The notes beneath the pieces are model-generated. The model was not told the origin of the DNA and ran no database searches. It worked only from the letters and a program-made list of their open reading frames with translations. The translations under genes and the position numbers were made by a program. Below, piece by piece: positions 1 through 6,544 of a stretch of 12,919 nt of DNA. This stretch comes from Candidatus Altimarinota bacterium. Its GTDB lineage: Bacteria; Patescibacteriota; Gracilibacteria; UBA1369; LOWO2-01-FULL-3. The stretch is taken from contig JAOZTS010000016.1 of assembly GCA_029939035.1 (NCBI GenBank), positions 2,832 through 15,750 on the forward strand, given 5' to 3'. Positions within the stretch are counted from its first letter, which is position 1. Each line of letters starts with the position of its first letter.

Positions 1-597
1 TGGCAATTTGTATGCATCAGCCGATCCATCTTCTCCAACACGCGAAATCGCAGGACCGCCAGGATATCCCAACCCAAGCAACCTTGCCACTTTATCAAAA
101 GCTTCGCCCGCAGCATCATCACGCGTTTCCCCCAGCACTTCAAACTCCCCATGATCTTTCATCAAAACCAACTCATTATGCCCGCCGCTCACAGTCAGAA
201 TCAAAACAGGAAATTCAACAGGGTCATCCGTCTCCAACCAATTAGAATAAATATGCCCAATAATATGCTGAACCGGAATCAGAGGCTTCTTTTTCAAATA
301 CGAAATCACATTCGCAGTCTCAGTTCCAATAATCAGTGAACTCACCAATCCAGGACCCTGAGTAATAGCCAAAGCATCAATCTCATCCCATCCCAAACCA
401 CTATCAGAAAGACATTCATCCAAAACAGGAATCATATGCAAAACATGCTCCCTCGCAGCAACTTCCGGTACAACTCCACCCGTTTTCGCATGTATATCAA
501 TCTGTGAATCAATCGTATTCGCCAAAACATCGCGCCCATCCCGCACAACAGCACAAGCAGTTTCATCACAAGATGTCTCTATTCCCAGAATATTCAT
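1..597 (-). CDS. tsaD: tRNA N6-adenosine threonylcarbamoyltransferase TsaD, partial (N-terminal 199 codons)
   Basis: TsaD transfers the threonylcarbamoyl group from TC-AMP to A37 of ANN-decoding tRNAs (t6A), together with TsaB and TsaE, in the cytoplasm. Reading leftward from the ATG at 597, the protein begins [18 protein letters not shown], the family's N-terminal ASKHA nucleotide-binding signature. The metal-ligand pair HIIGH falls at residues 111-115, the same numbering as in E. coli. SGGHNEL follows near residue 138, then [23 protein letters not shown]. The frame stays open to the window edge; roughly 130-150 C-terminal residues lie outside. The start leaves only 28 bp to the divergent gene. 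A TATACT box at 605-610 is placed for transcription to start at or next to the ATG; a weak AAAGG precedes it. Family assignment is very secure. The pairing with cca groups two tRNA-maturation functions around one divergent promoter region. Confidence 0.96.
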   Translation of the reverse strand, partial: MNILGIETSCDETACAVVRDGRDVLANTIDSQIDIHAKTGGVVPEVAAREHVLHMIPVLDECLSDSGLGWDEIDALAITQGPGLVSSLIIGTETANVISYLKKKPLIPVQHIIGHIYSNWLETDDPVEFPVLILTVSGGHNELVLMKDHGEFEVLGETRDDAAGEAFDKVARLLGLGYPGGPAISRVGEDGSADAYKLP

Positions 598-604
598 GGC
601 CTTT

Positions 605-633
605 AGTATATGGTATAATTCAGACATGAACAA
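605..633 (-). promoter_or_regulatory. tsaD: Predicted tsaD promoter, start codon near the transcription start
   Basis: On the minus strand a TATACT -10 box (605-610, 5 of 6 to consensus) lies 17 bp from TTGTTC (628-633, only the TTG matching). Transcription would begin around 597-599, which is the tsaD ATG itself, implying a leaderless or nearly leaderless mRNA. The box lies 3 bp from the opposing TATAAT, so RNA polymerase could not easily occupy both. Prediction by eye only. Confidence 0.4.
614..619 (+). promoter_or_regulatory. Predicted -10 box for the small ORF and cca
   Basis: A perfect TATAAT sits 6 bp before the ATG at 626, so transcription should begin at about that ATG and give a leaderless mRNA. 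The -35 region 17 bp upstream (591-596, TATTCA) is weak and lies inside the tsaD start. With the opposing tsaD box it forms a very compact divergent promoter within 28 bp. Confidence 0.5.
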
Positions 634-826
634 ACCAAGTAATCCAGAAGGAGGTCTAGATAGGAGAACAGTTCTTGGCATAATTGGTGGGGGCGCAGCT
701 CTTGTAGCTGGAACAATAGGTGTTTGCAAAGCAATGGACATACCAAACAATACAATGGCAGAAAAAGTGTTTGATGAAAAAGATATTAGGGAAAATAAAG
801 TCGTACAACGAATACTCCAACAATGA
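626..826 (+). CDS. Small protein (66 aa) with Tat-like N-terminal signal or anchor, unknown function
   Basis: I do not recognise this protein. Residues 12-17 read DRRTVL, close to the twin-arginine consensus (S/T)RRxFLK. A Gly/Ala-rich, mildly hydrophobic stretch (about 18-33) follows, as in Tat signal peptides. Cleavage after Ala36 (CKA) would release only about 30 residues; uncleaved, it would be a single-pass anchor with a short charged tail (about 38-66). Cys34 is not in a good lipobox because Val precedes it. I choose the ATG at 626 over the in-frame ATG at 596, which would overlap tsaD and lie upstream of the TATAAT box. The TGA overlaps the cca ATG as ATGA, so the two are probably translationally coupled. 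The tight placement argues that it is real, but short length leaves doubt. Confidence 0.6.
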   Translation: MNKPSNPEGGLDRRTVLGIIGGGAALVAGTIGVCKAMDIPNNTMAEKVFDEKDIRENKVVQRILQQ

Positions 827-2166
827 AAGCAACCTCAATCCAAATAATAGAAATCTTGAAGAAAGCTGGCCACGAAGCATACTGGGCAGGTGGATGTGTT
901 CGAGATATGTTGATTGGGATCGAGCCAAAAGACTTCGATATCGTTACGAGTGCAAAACCTGATGAAATAGAGGATCTACTAGAGCACACAATCCCAATTG
1001 GTAAGAAGTTTGGAGTAATTTTGGCTATTCAGAATGGTCACAACTTCGAAATTGCAACTTTTCGATCAGATGCTGGATATTCAGATGGACGCAGACCAGA
1101 TGCCATTGAGTTCACAAACGCGGAGGAAGATGCAGAACGTAGAGACTTTACGATAAATGGGATTTTCTACGATCCACAAGAGGATAGAATCATGGATTAC
1201 GTTGGGGGACAAAAGGATTTGGAGGAAAAATTGGTTAGATTTATCGGTGATCCGGAGAAAAGGATAAAAGAAGATCATTTGAGAATCCTGAGAGCGATCC
1301 GTTTCAAGAACGTATACAATCTCCAATACCATCCAGACACATACCAAGCGATCAAAAAGCACGTAGGTCTCATTACAAATATTTCAAAAGAAAGAGTCAA
1401 AGACGAACTGAACAAAATGATAATGTCTCAAGTACCTGGCCAAGCATTCGAAGAATTATTTGAAATAGGAGCGTTGGAGCTAATCATCCCAGAACTGGGA
1501 AAGCTGAAAGGGCTCGCACAACCGCTCGAATATCACGCTGAGGGAGACGTATGGGATCATTCGATCATGGCGGTAAATGCACTGACTCAGGAAGAGATCG
1601 ATCCAAATCCATTGCCTGGAAAACCGCCGACAACAGCTCTGAAATGGGCGACACTTCTACACGATATTGGTAAATTCGACACATTCAGCGTAGACAATGA
1701 GCGAATCAGATACGATCATCATTCAGAAGAAGGTTCAGAAATTGCGAAGAAAATCCTAAACCGACTCAAATTTCCGAGAAAAATAATAGATAGAGTTTTT
1801 TGGCTTATCAGGCACCACATGATGGTTGTTCCGCTATTTCAAATGCCTGACAAAAGAAAGAAACACTGGTTCCTCGAGCCAGGATTCGAAGAGCTATTGG
1901 AATTATATAGAGCTGATGCAATGGGAATAAGACCATTAGATCTGTCAGCATACGAGGGCCTCAAAAAGCTTTATCGTCATGAAATAGCAAAGCTCAAGCT
2001 AATGCCAAAACAGCTCATCACCGGTGACGAAGTAATGAAAATAACAGGCCTTAAACCAGGAAAAGAAGTAGGAGAAATCCTCAAAAAAGTCCGCCACTCC
2101 CAAATAGAAGGCGACATAAAAACCTCCAAAGAAGCTAAAAAATTAGCAAAAGAATTGGCTCCCTAA
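823..2166 (+). CDS. cca: CCA tRNA nucleotidyltransferase / poly(A) polymerase family, with HD domain
   Basis: This enzyme adds or repairs the 3'-CCA of tRNAs from CTP and ATP without a template. The 447-aa protein is a class II member. The head has GGCVRD at residues 23-28 and the catalytic metal pair Asp37/Asp39 in [17 protein letters not shown] (106-117) and [12 protein letters not shown] (150-161) mark the palm, neck and nucleotide-recognition region. A C-terminal HD domain begins at LLHDIGKF (His280/Asp281) and continues through a HHSEEG segment. The HD type is common in Gram-positive and CPR homologues and may hydrolyse phosphates from tRNA ends. The start ATG overlaps the preceding small ORF by ATGA and has no Shine-Dalgarno sequence, so it is probably coupled. 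The TAA shares a CTAA with the opposing gene. CCA addition versus poly(A) addition cannot be decided by eye; CCA is more likely because some such enzyme is needed. Confidence 0.93.
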   Translation: MKATSIQIIEILKKAGHEAYWAGGCVRDMLIGIEPKDFDIVTSAKPDEIEDLLEHTIPIGKKFGVILAIQNGHNFEIATFRSDAGYSDGRRPDAIEFTNAEEDAERRDFTINGIFYDPQEDRIMDYVGGQKDLEEKLVRFIGDPEKRIKEDHLRILRAIRFKNVYNLQYHPDTYQAIKKHVGLITNISKERVKDELNKMIMSQVPGQAFEELFEIGALELIIPELGKLKGLAQPLEYHAEGDVWDHSIMAVNALTQEEIDPNPLPGKPPTTALKWATLLHDIGKFDTFSVDNERIRYDHHSEEGSEIAKKILNRLKFPRKIIDRVFWLIRHHMMVVPLFQMPDKRKKHWFLEPGFEELLELYRADAMGIRPLDLSAYEGLKKLYRHEIAKLKLMPKQLITGDEVMKITGLKPGKEVGEILKKVRHSQIEGDIKTSKEAKKLAKELAP

Positions 2167-3299
2167 ACCATATTCTTCTTTTTCAAGAACTGATAATATT
2201 CGATCTTCAAAAGAACGATTGATCCGATTCCTATCATAAATAGGATCAGATTAATTGCCCATCCCACGAATGGAATAAGTCCGACCAAGTAGTAGGCGAG
2301 TAGTGCCAGCGCAACCATTCCAAAAAGTTTGATATGAGATATTTTCCTTCTGAAATTGAAAACATAGCTTGCGAGCCAAACAGCGACAAAAACTTTCGCA
2401 AAATAAATGAATATCGCAAGCATTGCCAAAATTACCAGTCCAGCAGATATACCAACGATTGTTATTAGCAAAATTAATGCAGCGATAAAAGCAGTGATCA
2501 TAGTCAATAGACCAACTCCAAATGCTTTCAAAAGATTGTCTTTTGTGATCTTTGCAGATCTTGTAAGTGCCTTTGGTATAAGCAAAACAAGGAATAGGGC
2601 TAGGATCAACGCACTAATTAGACTTAGGATTTTGCTGATAAAGAAAACATAAGTCAGATTCTCTAGCACTGTTTCTCTTTCAAATTTATTAAAGGCAATT
2701 TCACCCTTAACAACATTTTCAGGAATAGTTGATTCAAGCAAAGCAGAATACTTCAGGTGTCCTCCAATTACTGCTGTATCAGAGACACTCATTGTATCCT
2801 CAATAGTTACAATGACATCATTACCAACAATTCCGTTCAAGATAAGCATTCCCATTCCACCTCGGATATCTTCTTTCACTTCTCCTTCAACAGTCAAAAT
2901 CCCGGCTCCCGAAATCAAACTTCCTCCAACTACAGAACTTTTACCAATATCAACCTGGCCTCCTGCAATGATTATGTCGTCACCCACATTTCCGTAAACT
3001 GCAACTTGTCCACCAGCAACACGCACATCACCAGTTACATCACCAGTCACGACAACACGCCCACCAATCACAACCAAATCTTCATGAACATTGTTATTAA
3101 TAGTCACAGATCCACCAACAATGTACAGATCACCAAAAATTTCAGATTCAATAATAGCATTTCCAGCGACAACATAAGTATCGTCCAAAATATTCTGAGT
3201 AATAACTACATTTTCAGCAATTTCAAAACCCACCGCAGAAGCAACAGGTGCAGACGCAAACAAAAATGCGCCTAAAAAGAGGAGTAAAAACTTTTTCAT
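2163..3299 (-). CDS. Membrane protein with signal peptide, bactofilin-like polymer-forming solenoid and C-terminal membrane helices
   Basis: The 378-aa protein starts with a Sec signal peptide (MKKFLLLF..., cleavage near PVASA-VGF, residue 22). Residues about 30-200 form short beta repeats of the type DLYIVGGSVTI, DLVVIGGRVVV, DVRVAGGQVAV and DIIIAGGQVDI. This spacing of valines and paired glycines is typical of right-handed beta-helices in bactofilins and other polymer-forming proteins. From about residue 220 to 370 there are several strongly hydrophobic helices, ending in a Lys-rich tail (KKKNMV). I infer an extracytoplasmic solenoid tethered to the membrane, perhaps an envelope scaffold; substrate and partners are unknown. 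The ATG at 3299 is chosen because it starts a clean signal peptide; a TTG extension to 3353 would overlap the methyltransferase gene. Its TAG shares CTAA with the cca stop. Confidence 0.85.
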   Translation of the reverse strand: MKKFLLLFLGAFLFASAPVASAVGFEIAENVVITQNILDDTYVVAGNAIIESEIFGDLYIVGGSVTINNNVHEDLVVIGGRVVVTGDVTGDVRVAGGQVAVYGNVGDDIIIAGGQVDIGKSSVVGGSLISGAGILTVEGEVKEDIRGGMGMLILNGIVGNDVIVTIEDTMSVSDTAVIGGHLKYSALLESTIPENVVKGEIAFNKFERETVLENLTYVFFISKILSLISALILALFLVLLIPKALTRSAKITKDNLLKAFGVGLLTMITAFIAALILLITIVGISAGLVILAMLAIFIYFAKVFVAVWLASYVFNFRRKISHIKLFGMVALALLAYYLVGLIPFVGWAINLILFMIGIGSIVLLKIEYYQFLKKKNMV

Positions 3300-3324
3300 A
3301 TATATGAGTGTTAAATTCCTGCCA

Positions 3325-3353
3325 ATTATAGCCGTTACCGCTCTAGCAAGCAA
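3325..3353 (-). promoter_or_regulatory. Predicted promoter of the membrane solenoid gene
   Basis: On the minus strand TTGCTT (3348-3353), a 17-bp spacer and a perfect TATAAT (3325-3330) precede the ATG at 3299. The -35 box lies inside the 3' end of the methyltransferase gene and the -10 box lies between the genes. The predicted transcript has a leader of about 20 nt with no Shine-Dalgarno sequence. Confidence 0.5.
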
Positions 3354-4714
3354 ACGTTCTCGATATGATAAGTATGAGGGAACATATCCACAGGTTGAAT
3401 TTTCTTCACTTCAAATCCGTATCCACGAAGCCAATCACAGTCCCTCGCAAGCGTAGAAGGATTGCATGAAACGTAAATCAAATGGTTCGCTCCGAAATCA
3501 TTGATCTGCTTGATGATTTTCTCAGTCAAACCAGCCCGTGGGGGATCCACAACAATCATATTTGGCTTTTCACGAACCGTATTCAACATCTTGTTCACGT
3601 CTCCTGTGAAGAAATCAATATTGAAAATCTTGTTTCGCTGCGCATTCTCCCTAGCAATCTTCACCGTCTCTTCGTTTAGCTCGATTCCCACAACATTCTC
3701 CGCGTGCTTCGCCAAAAACAATCCAATCGTTCCCGTCCCACAAAACAAATCAAAGATCACATCATGCGACTGGTTCCCCGCAAACTCGATCACTTTACTA
3801 TACAAAATCTCAGCCTGAGTAGTATTTACCTGGAAAAAAGACTGCGGGAGTATTTCGAACTCAAGTGCATCTCCATTTTCCAGTTCCATCTTTTCAGTAA
3901 TGGATTTTTTTCCATGCAATAAAGTTTCCTTCATCTGTTTTGGATGACCTCTTCTACTAATAATTTTAGTATGATAAATAGAAACGATCTCACTGCTCAA
4001 TTCAGTCAAAAGTTTCACAAATGCTTCAACTCCTTCATCAAAATTATCTGGCATATCATCAGAAGTCGCCAGATTTATCATAACTTCACCAGTTTTCTTC
4101 GCTTCTCTTATAAATAATGATCTTACAAAACCCCTTCCACACGAATACTTGAATGGCTGCCATCCACGACCTTTAATAAAATTTCGAACATTATTCACAA
4201 TTTCCACAGACAATTCAGACTGCAGATGACACTCCTTCAAATCCAAAATGTCATAACGACGTCCCGGCAAGTGCATCCCCAAAACAAACTTCATATCCGC
4301 ATCATACCCAAAAGAAAACTCCATTTTATTTCGATAGTAGAACTGCTGTTCGCATCCGATCACATCTTCAACTGGTGGATCATAAATCTTCCCAATCCTC
4401 TCAAAAGCATCAATAACTTGCTGCTTCTTGAACCCCAACTGGGTCTCATATGGCATAAACTGAAACTGACATCCGCCACAAGTCCCTGAATACGGGCATT
4501 TTTCTTTACATCGATCCTTTGCGCCCTCAACTAATTCCACAAACTTCGCCTCCAAATACTTTGATTTAATCTTCGTAAGAGATGCCTTCACCTTATCCCC
4601 AGGCATCGTTTTGTCCACGAAAACAGTTATGCCTTCGTATTTCCCAATACCAGCACCTCCAAAAGCAAGTGCATGAATATCAATCTCAATAATTTGTCCC
4701 TTTTTTAGCTGCAT
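3335..4714 (-). CDS. rlmD: 23S rRNA (uracil-C5)-methyltransferase, RlmD/TrmA family
   Basis: This enzyme methylates C5 of a uridine in 23S rRNA using S-adenosylmethionine. The 459-aa protein has an N-terminal TRAM domain (about 3-60). Cys73, Cys79, Cys82 and Cys162 are spaced like the four 4Fe-4S ligands of E. coli RlmD. FFQVN is followed by the SAM motif DLFCGTGTIGLFLA, then DPPRAGL. The catalytic nucleophile is Cys417 in VSCNPSTLARD, and Glu452 in HIENV is the general base. All key residues are present and the length is normal. I start at the ATG at 4714 rather than the TTG at 4720. No Shine-Dalgarno sequence is seen. The gene follows the HExxH gene by 42 bp on the same strand and may be cotranscribed. 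Which uridine is modified (U1939, U747 or both) cannot be told from sequence; the symbol reflects the cluster-bearing subfamily. Confidence 0.92.
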   Translation of the reverse strand: MQLKKGQIIEIDIHALAFGGAGIGKYEGITVFVDKTMPGDKVKASLTKIKSKYLEAKFVELVEGAKDRCKEKCPYSGTCGGCQFQFMPYETQLGFKKQQVIDAFERIGKIYDPPVEDVIGCEQQFYYRNKMEFSFGYDADMKFVLGMHLPGRRYDILDLKECHLQSELSVEIVNNVRNFIKGRGWQPFKYSCGRGFVRSLFIREAKKTGEVMINLATSDDMPDNFDEGVEAFVKLLTELSSEIVSIYHTKIISRRGHPKQMKETLLHGKKSITEKMELENGDALEFEILPQSFFQVNTTQAEILYSKVIEFAGNQSHDVIFDLFCGTGTIGLFLAKHAENVVGIELNEETVKIARENAQRNKIFNIDFFTGDVNKMLNTVREKPNMIVVDPPRAGLTEKIIKQINDFGANHLIYVSCNPSTLARDCDWLRGYGFEVKKIQPVDMFPHTYHIENVCLLER

Positions 4715-4756
4715 GCGCAAAAAACTACCATGGGAACAAAAAACCTACAATGGAAT

Positions 4757-5533
4757 TTACGCTGCCTCTTCAGCTGGAGCCTCTGGTTCTTCTGAAACCT
4801 CACGCAGAGCAAAGCAACCATCTCTATCAACGGCCATCATCGGAAAAGCCTTCTCGAAAACCTCAAAAGCCTTTAGTTTTTTGTCATCAGTCTTCAGCCC
4901 GCTGACATATTTCTTATCATAAAGCTCAAAAACAGCTTCAGCTCCCTCGTTCAGACAAAGTTCGTATATTTTTTCTACTAATTTATCAGGGTCTTTCCCT
5001 TTTCCCATCAAAGTAATCATTTTGTAAAAAGCTTCCAACTCAGCTATGTAATTTTCAGTTAGTTCACTATCCACAATCAATCCTGCCTCCTTCATTTGGA
5101 GTCGCGCCATAGCCTCAACAACAGCCTCATCTGGAACACTTCCTCCTTCATGAGCCATCTCATGAATCTGTGTGTGAACAATCGCTTTTACAGGTGCATC
5201 AGCAATTAGCCAAGGATCCCAAATAGTCACGTCGTCTTTGGCCTCGCCAACGGCTTGTCCAGGAAGTTGCTCGATTTGAATTTTGCTCTCATCAAATGAT
5301 GGAGTGATTTTTTTGATAATTCTTGCAGCCATATCTAGCCTTTTAAGCATCTGCTCAGGATCTTTTTCCCGACCATCAATATCAATAGACCTGTTGTCGT
5401 TTGCGGCTTCTGTCCATTCTTCTCTCAGGTCTGCTAAAGAAACACCGATTTTGACATCAGAATTAATACTCTCTATCGCAGGCTCAGGAGAATCTGGTTG
5501 AACATCTAAATTTCTTTCCTCTTCTGGGTTCAT
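4757..5533 (-). CDS. Putative zinc metallopeptidase-like protein with HExxH motif, unknown family
   Basis: I do not recognise a named family for this 258-aa protein. The central segment IHEMAHEGG (residues 123-131) contains HExxH at His124-His128, the zinc-binding and catalytic signature of zincin peptidases. Glu136 or Glu140, in the following DEAVVEAM helix, could supply a third ligand as in gluzincins. The residues around the motif (AIVHTQ before, GGSVPDEAVVEAMARL after) fit a zincin active-site helix followed by a turn and a second helix. The N-terminus is acidic with no signal peptide, so the protein is probably cytoplasmic. The rest is mostly helical and charged, ending in a low-complexity Glu/Pro/Ala tail (about 245-258). 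It sits 42 bp upstream of the rRNA methyltransferase and is divergent from a second predicted protease (PrsW family). Peptidase activity is inferred from the motif alone. Confidence 0.78.
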   Translation of the reverse strand: MNPEEERNLDVQPDSPEPAIESINSDVKIGVSLADLREEWTEAANDNRSIDIDGREKDPEQMLKRLDMAARIIKKITPSFDESKIQIEQLPGQAVGEAKDDVTIWDPWLIADAPVKAIVHTQIHEMAHEGGSVPDEAVVEAMARLQMKEAGLIVDSELTENYIAELEAFYKMITLMGKGKDPDKLVEKIYELCLNEGAEAVFELYDKKYVSGLKTDDKKLKAFEVFEKAFPMMAVDRDGCFALREVSEEPEAPAEEAA

Positions 5534-5555
5534 AAATATTAATCAATTCTCCCTT

Positions 5556-5584
5556 ATTTTAGCACAAAAACGGCATTTCGTCTA
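5556..5584 (-). promoter_or_regulatory. Predicted promoter of the HExxH gene
   Basis: On the minus strand TAGACG (5579-5584, 4 of 6), a 17-bp spacer and TAAAAT (5556-5561, 5 of 6) precede the ATG at 5533. The leader would be about 16 nt; an AAGGGAG lies before the predicted start of transcription, so it would not act as a ribosome binding site. Confidence 0.42.
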
Positions 5585-5604
5585 TGGCCTCCCTAGGACG
5601 GCCA
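5585..5604. repeat. GC-rich 20-bp imperfect palindrome between divergent genes
   Basis: TGGCC pairs with GGCCA around a central CCTAGG, with two mismatched positions on each side of the centre. It abuts the -35 box of the HExxH gene and lies 41-60 bp before the PrsW-family start. A third GGCC occurs at 5615-5618. The block is much more GC-rich than its surroundings and could be an operator; that function is inference. Confidence 0.45.
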
Positions 5605-5629
5605 CCCCCTTTCCGGCCTCAAAAAAAAA

Positions 5630-5638
5630 TGCTAACAT
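5630..5638 (+). promoter_or_regulatory. Possible extended -10 for the PrsW-family gene
   Basis: TG-C-TAACAT (5630-5638) resembles an extended -10 element and ends 6 bp before the ATG at 5645, again implying a leaderless mRNA. No convincing -35 box is present. Weak on its own; it gains some support from the same arrangement at other starts in this window. Confidence 0.28.
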
Positions 5639-5644
5639 CCAACC

Positions 5645-6544
5645 ATGCAAACCATACTCCTTATCACAATTTCCATCATCCCAGCAGTGGTCCTCCTCTG
5701 GTATTTCAACAAACAGGACAAAGGGCAGAAAGAACCAAAGAAACTCAGGTGGAAAATCTTTGCATGGGGGATAATGGCAGCAGTTTTTGCGGTGATCATA
5801 GAACTCAACGTAGAGGAACTATTCAGATATTTAGGCGTAAATCCAATCAGAACTTTCTGGTTGTACATATTCCTTACGGCCTTTGTGACAGCAGCTTTTG
5901 TGGAGGAAGCCATCAAGCTTTGGGTAGTAAAAACCCACGCCTACAACAACAAAAATTTTAACGAAGTAATGGATGGAATCACGTATACAATCATTGCGAG
6001 TTTGGGATTCGCAACATTCGAAAACCTTTTCTACGTATTGGATGGAGGATTTGGAATAGGAATTCTCAGAGCCATAATTTCAGTGCCAGCTCACGCAATG
6101 TTCTCAGGAATCATGGGTTTCTATATAGGTAAAGCAAAATTCGCAAAATCAGGAGCCACGAAGCTAATCCTAATCGGTTTCGCATATGGAGTTTTCTACC
6201 ACGGAATGTTCGACTTCCTACTGTTTACGCAAACAGCTCTGATGTTCCTTGTTCTGCCTCTGCTTGTAGTAATGGGATTACATTTAAGATCAAAAATAAA
6301 GATGGCGCATTTTCATGACCATCTCACTCACACAGAGCCACAAAAACTATCAGCCTGGAGAATAATAAAAGTAGTTATCGCAACAATCCTAATTTTATTA
6401 GGAACAGCGGGTGCCATTGGAACAGTTGCCTTAACTCAAGACCCAACCTCTGGATACACCGGGCAAGATATTATTTATGCAGGGATAATAGCAGCCACCC
6501 TGCTCGTCATCAGCTATTTCCTAATTAGAAAAAAGAAAACCTAA
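5645..6544 (+). CDS. PrsW-family intramembrane metalloprotease
   Basis: PrsW-family (M82) proteins are polytopic membrane proteases; B. subtilis PrsW makes the first cut in the anti-sigma factor RsiW. This 299-aa protein has about eight hydrophobic segments, starting at residues 4-20. It carries the family motifs EEAIK (87-91) and FENLFY (125-130), then His150 in PAHAMFSG and His186/Asp190 in YHGMFD, in the usual order and within membrane segments. The C-terminus adds two more hydrophobic helices (about 238-258 and 273-292) and a KKK tail. The start has no Shine-Dalgarno sequence. The gene is divergent from the HExxH gene and convergent on the LCP gene, with which it shares a CTAA. No sigma or anti-sigma gene is present here, so the substrate is unknown; an envelope substrate is plausible. 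Confidence 0.9.
   Translation: MQTILLITISIIPAVVLLWYFNKQDKGQKEPKKLRWKIFAWGIMAAVFAVIIELNVEELFRYLGVNPIRTFWLYIFLTAFVTAAFVEEAIKLWVVKTHAYNNKNFNEVMDGITYTIIASLGFATFENLFYVLDGGFGIGILRAIISVPAHAMFSGIMGFYIGKAKFAKSGATKLILIGFAYGVFYHGMFDFLLFTQTALMFLVLPLLVVMGLHLRSKIKMAHFHDHLTHTEPQKLSAWRIIKVVIATILILLGTAGAIGTVALTQDPTSGYTGQDIIYAGIIAATLLVISYFLIRKKKT

Noticed and set aside
596..625. Ten-codon N-terminal extension of the small ORF (ATG at 596)
   Set aside because: It would overlap the tsaD start codon and lie upstream of the TATAAT box; the ATG at 626 fits the promoter and the Tat-like signal better.
648..655. Perfect AAGGAGGT Shine-Dalgarno-like sequence inside the small ORF
   Set aside because: No start codon lies 4-12 bp downstream in any frame; it simply encodes part of Glu-Gly-Gly.
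2757..3275. 172-codon plus-strand frame rich in Asn, Ser and Thr
   Set aside because: It is antisense to the solenoid gene; its composition mirrors that gene's repeats and it resembles no protein family.
3300..3353. TTG-initiated extension of the membrane solenoid protein (MLARAV...)
   Set aside because: It overlaps the methyltransferase gene and its own promoter, and would bury the signal peptide.
5584..5961. 125-codon plus-strand frame overlapping the PrsW-family start
   Set aside because: It is out of frame with the PrsW-family gene, which has full family motifs; the frame is a shadow.
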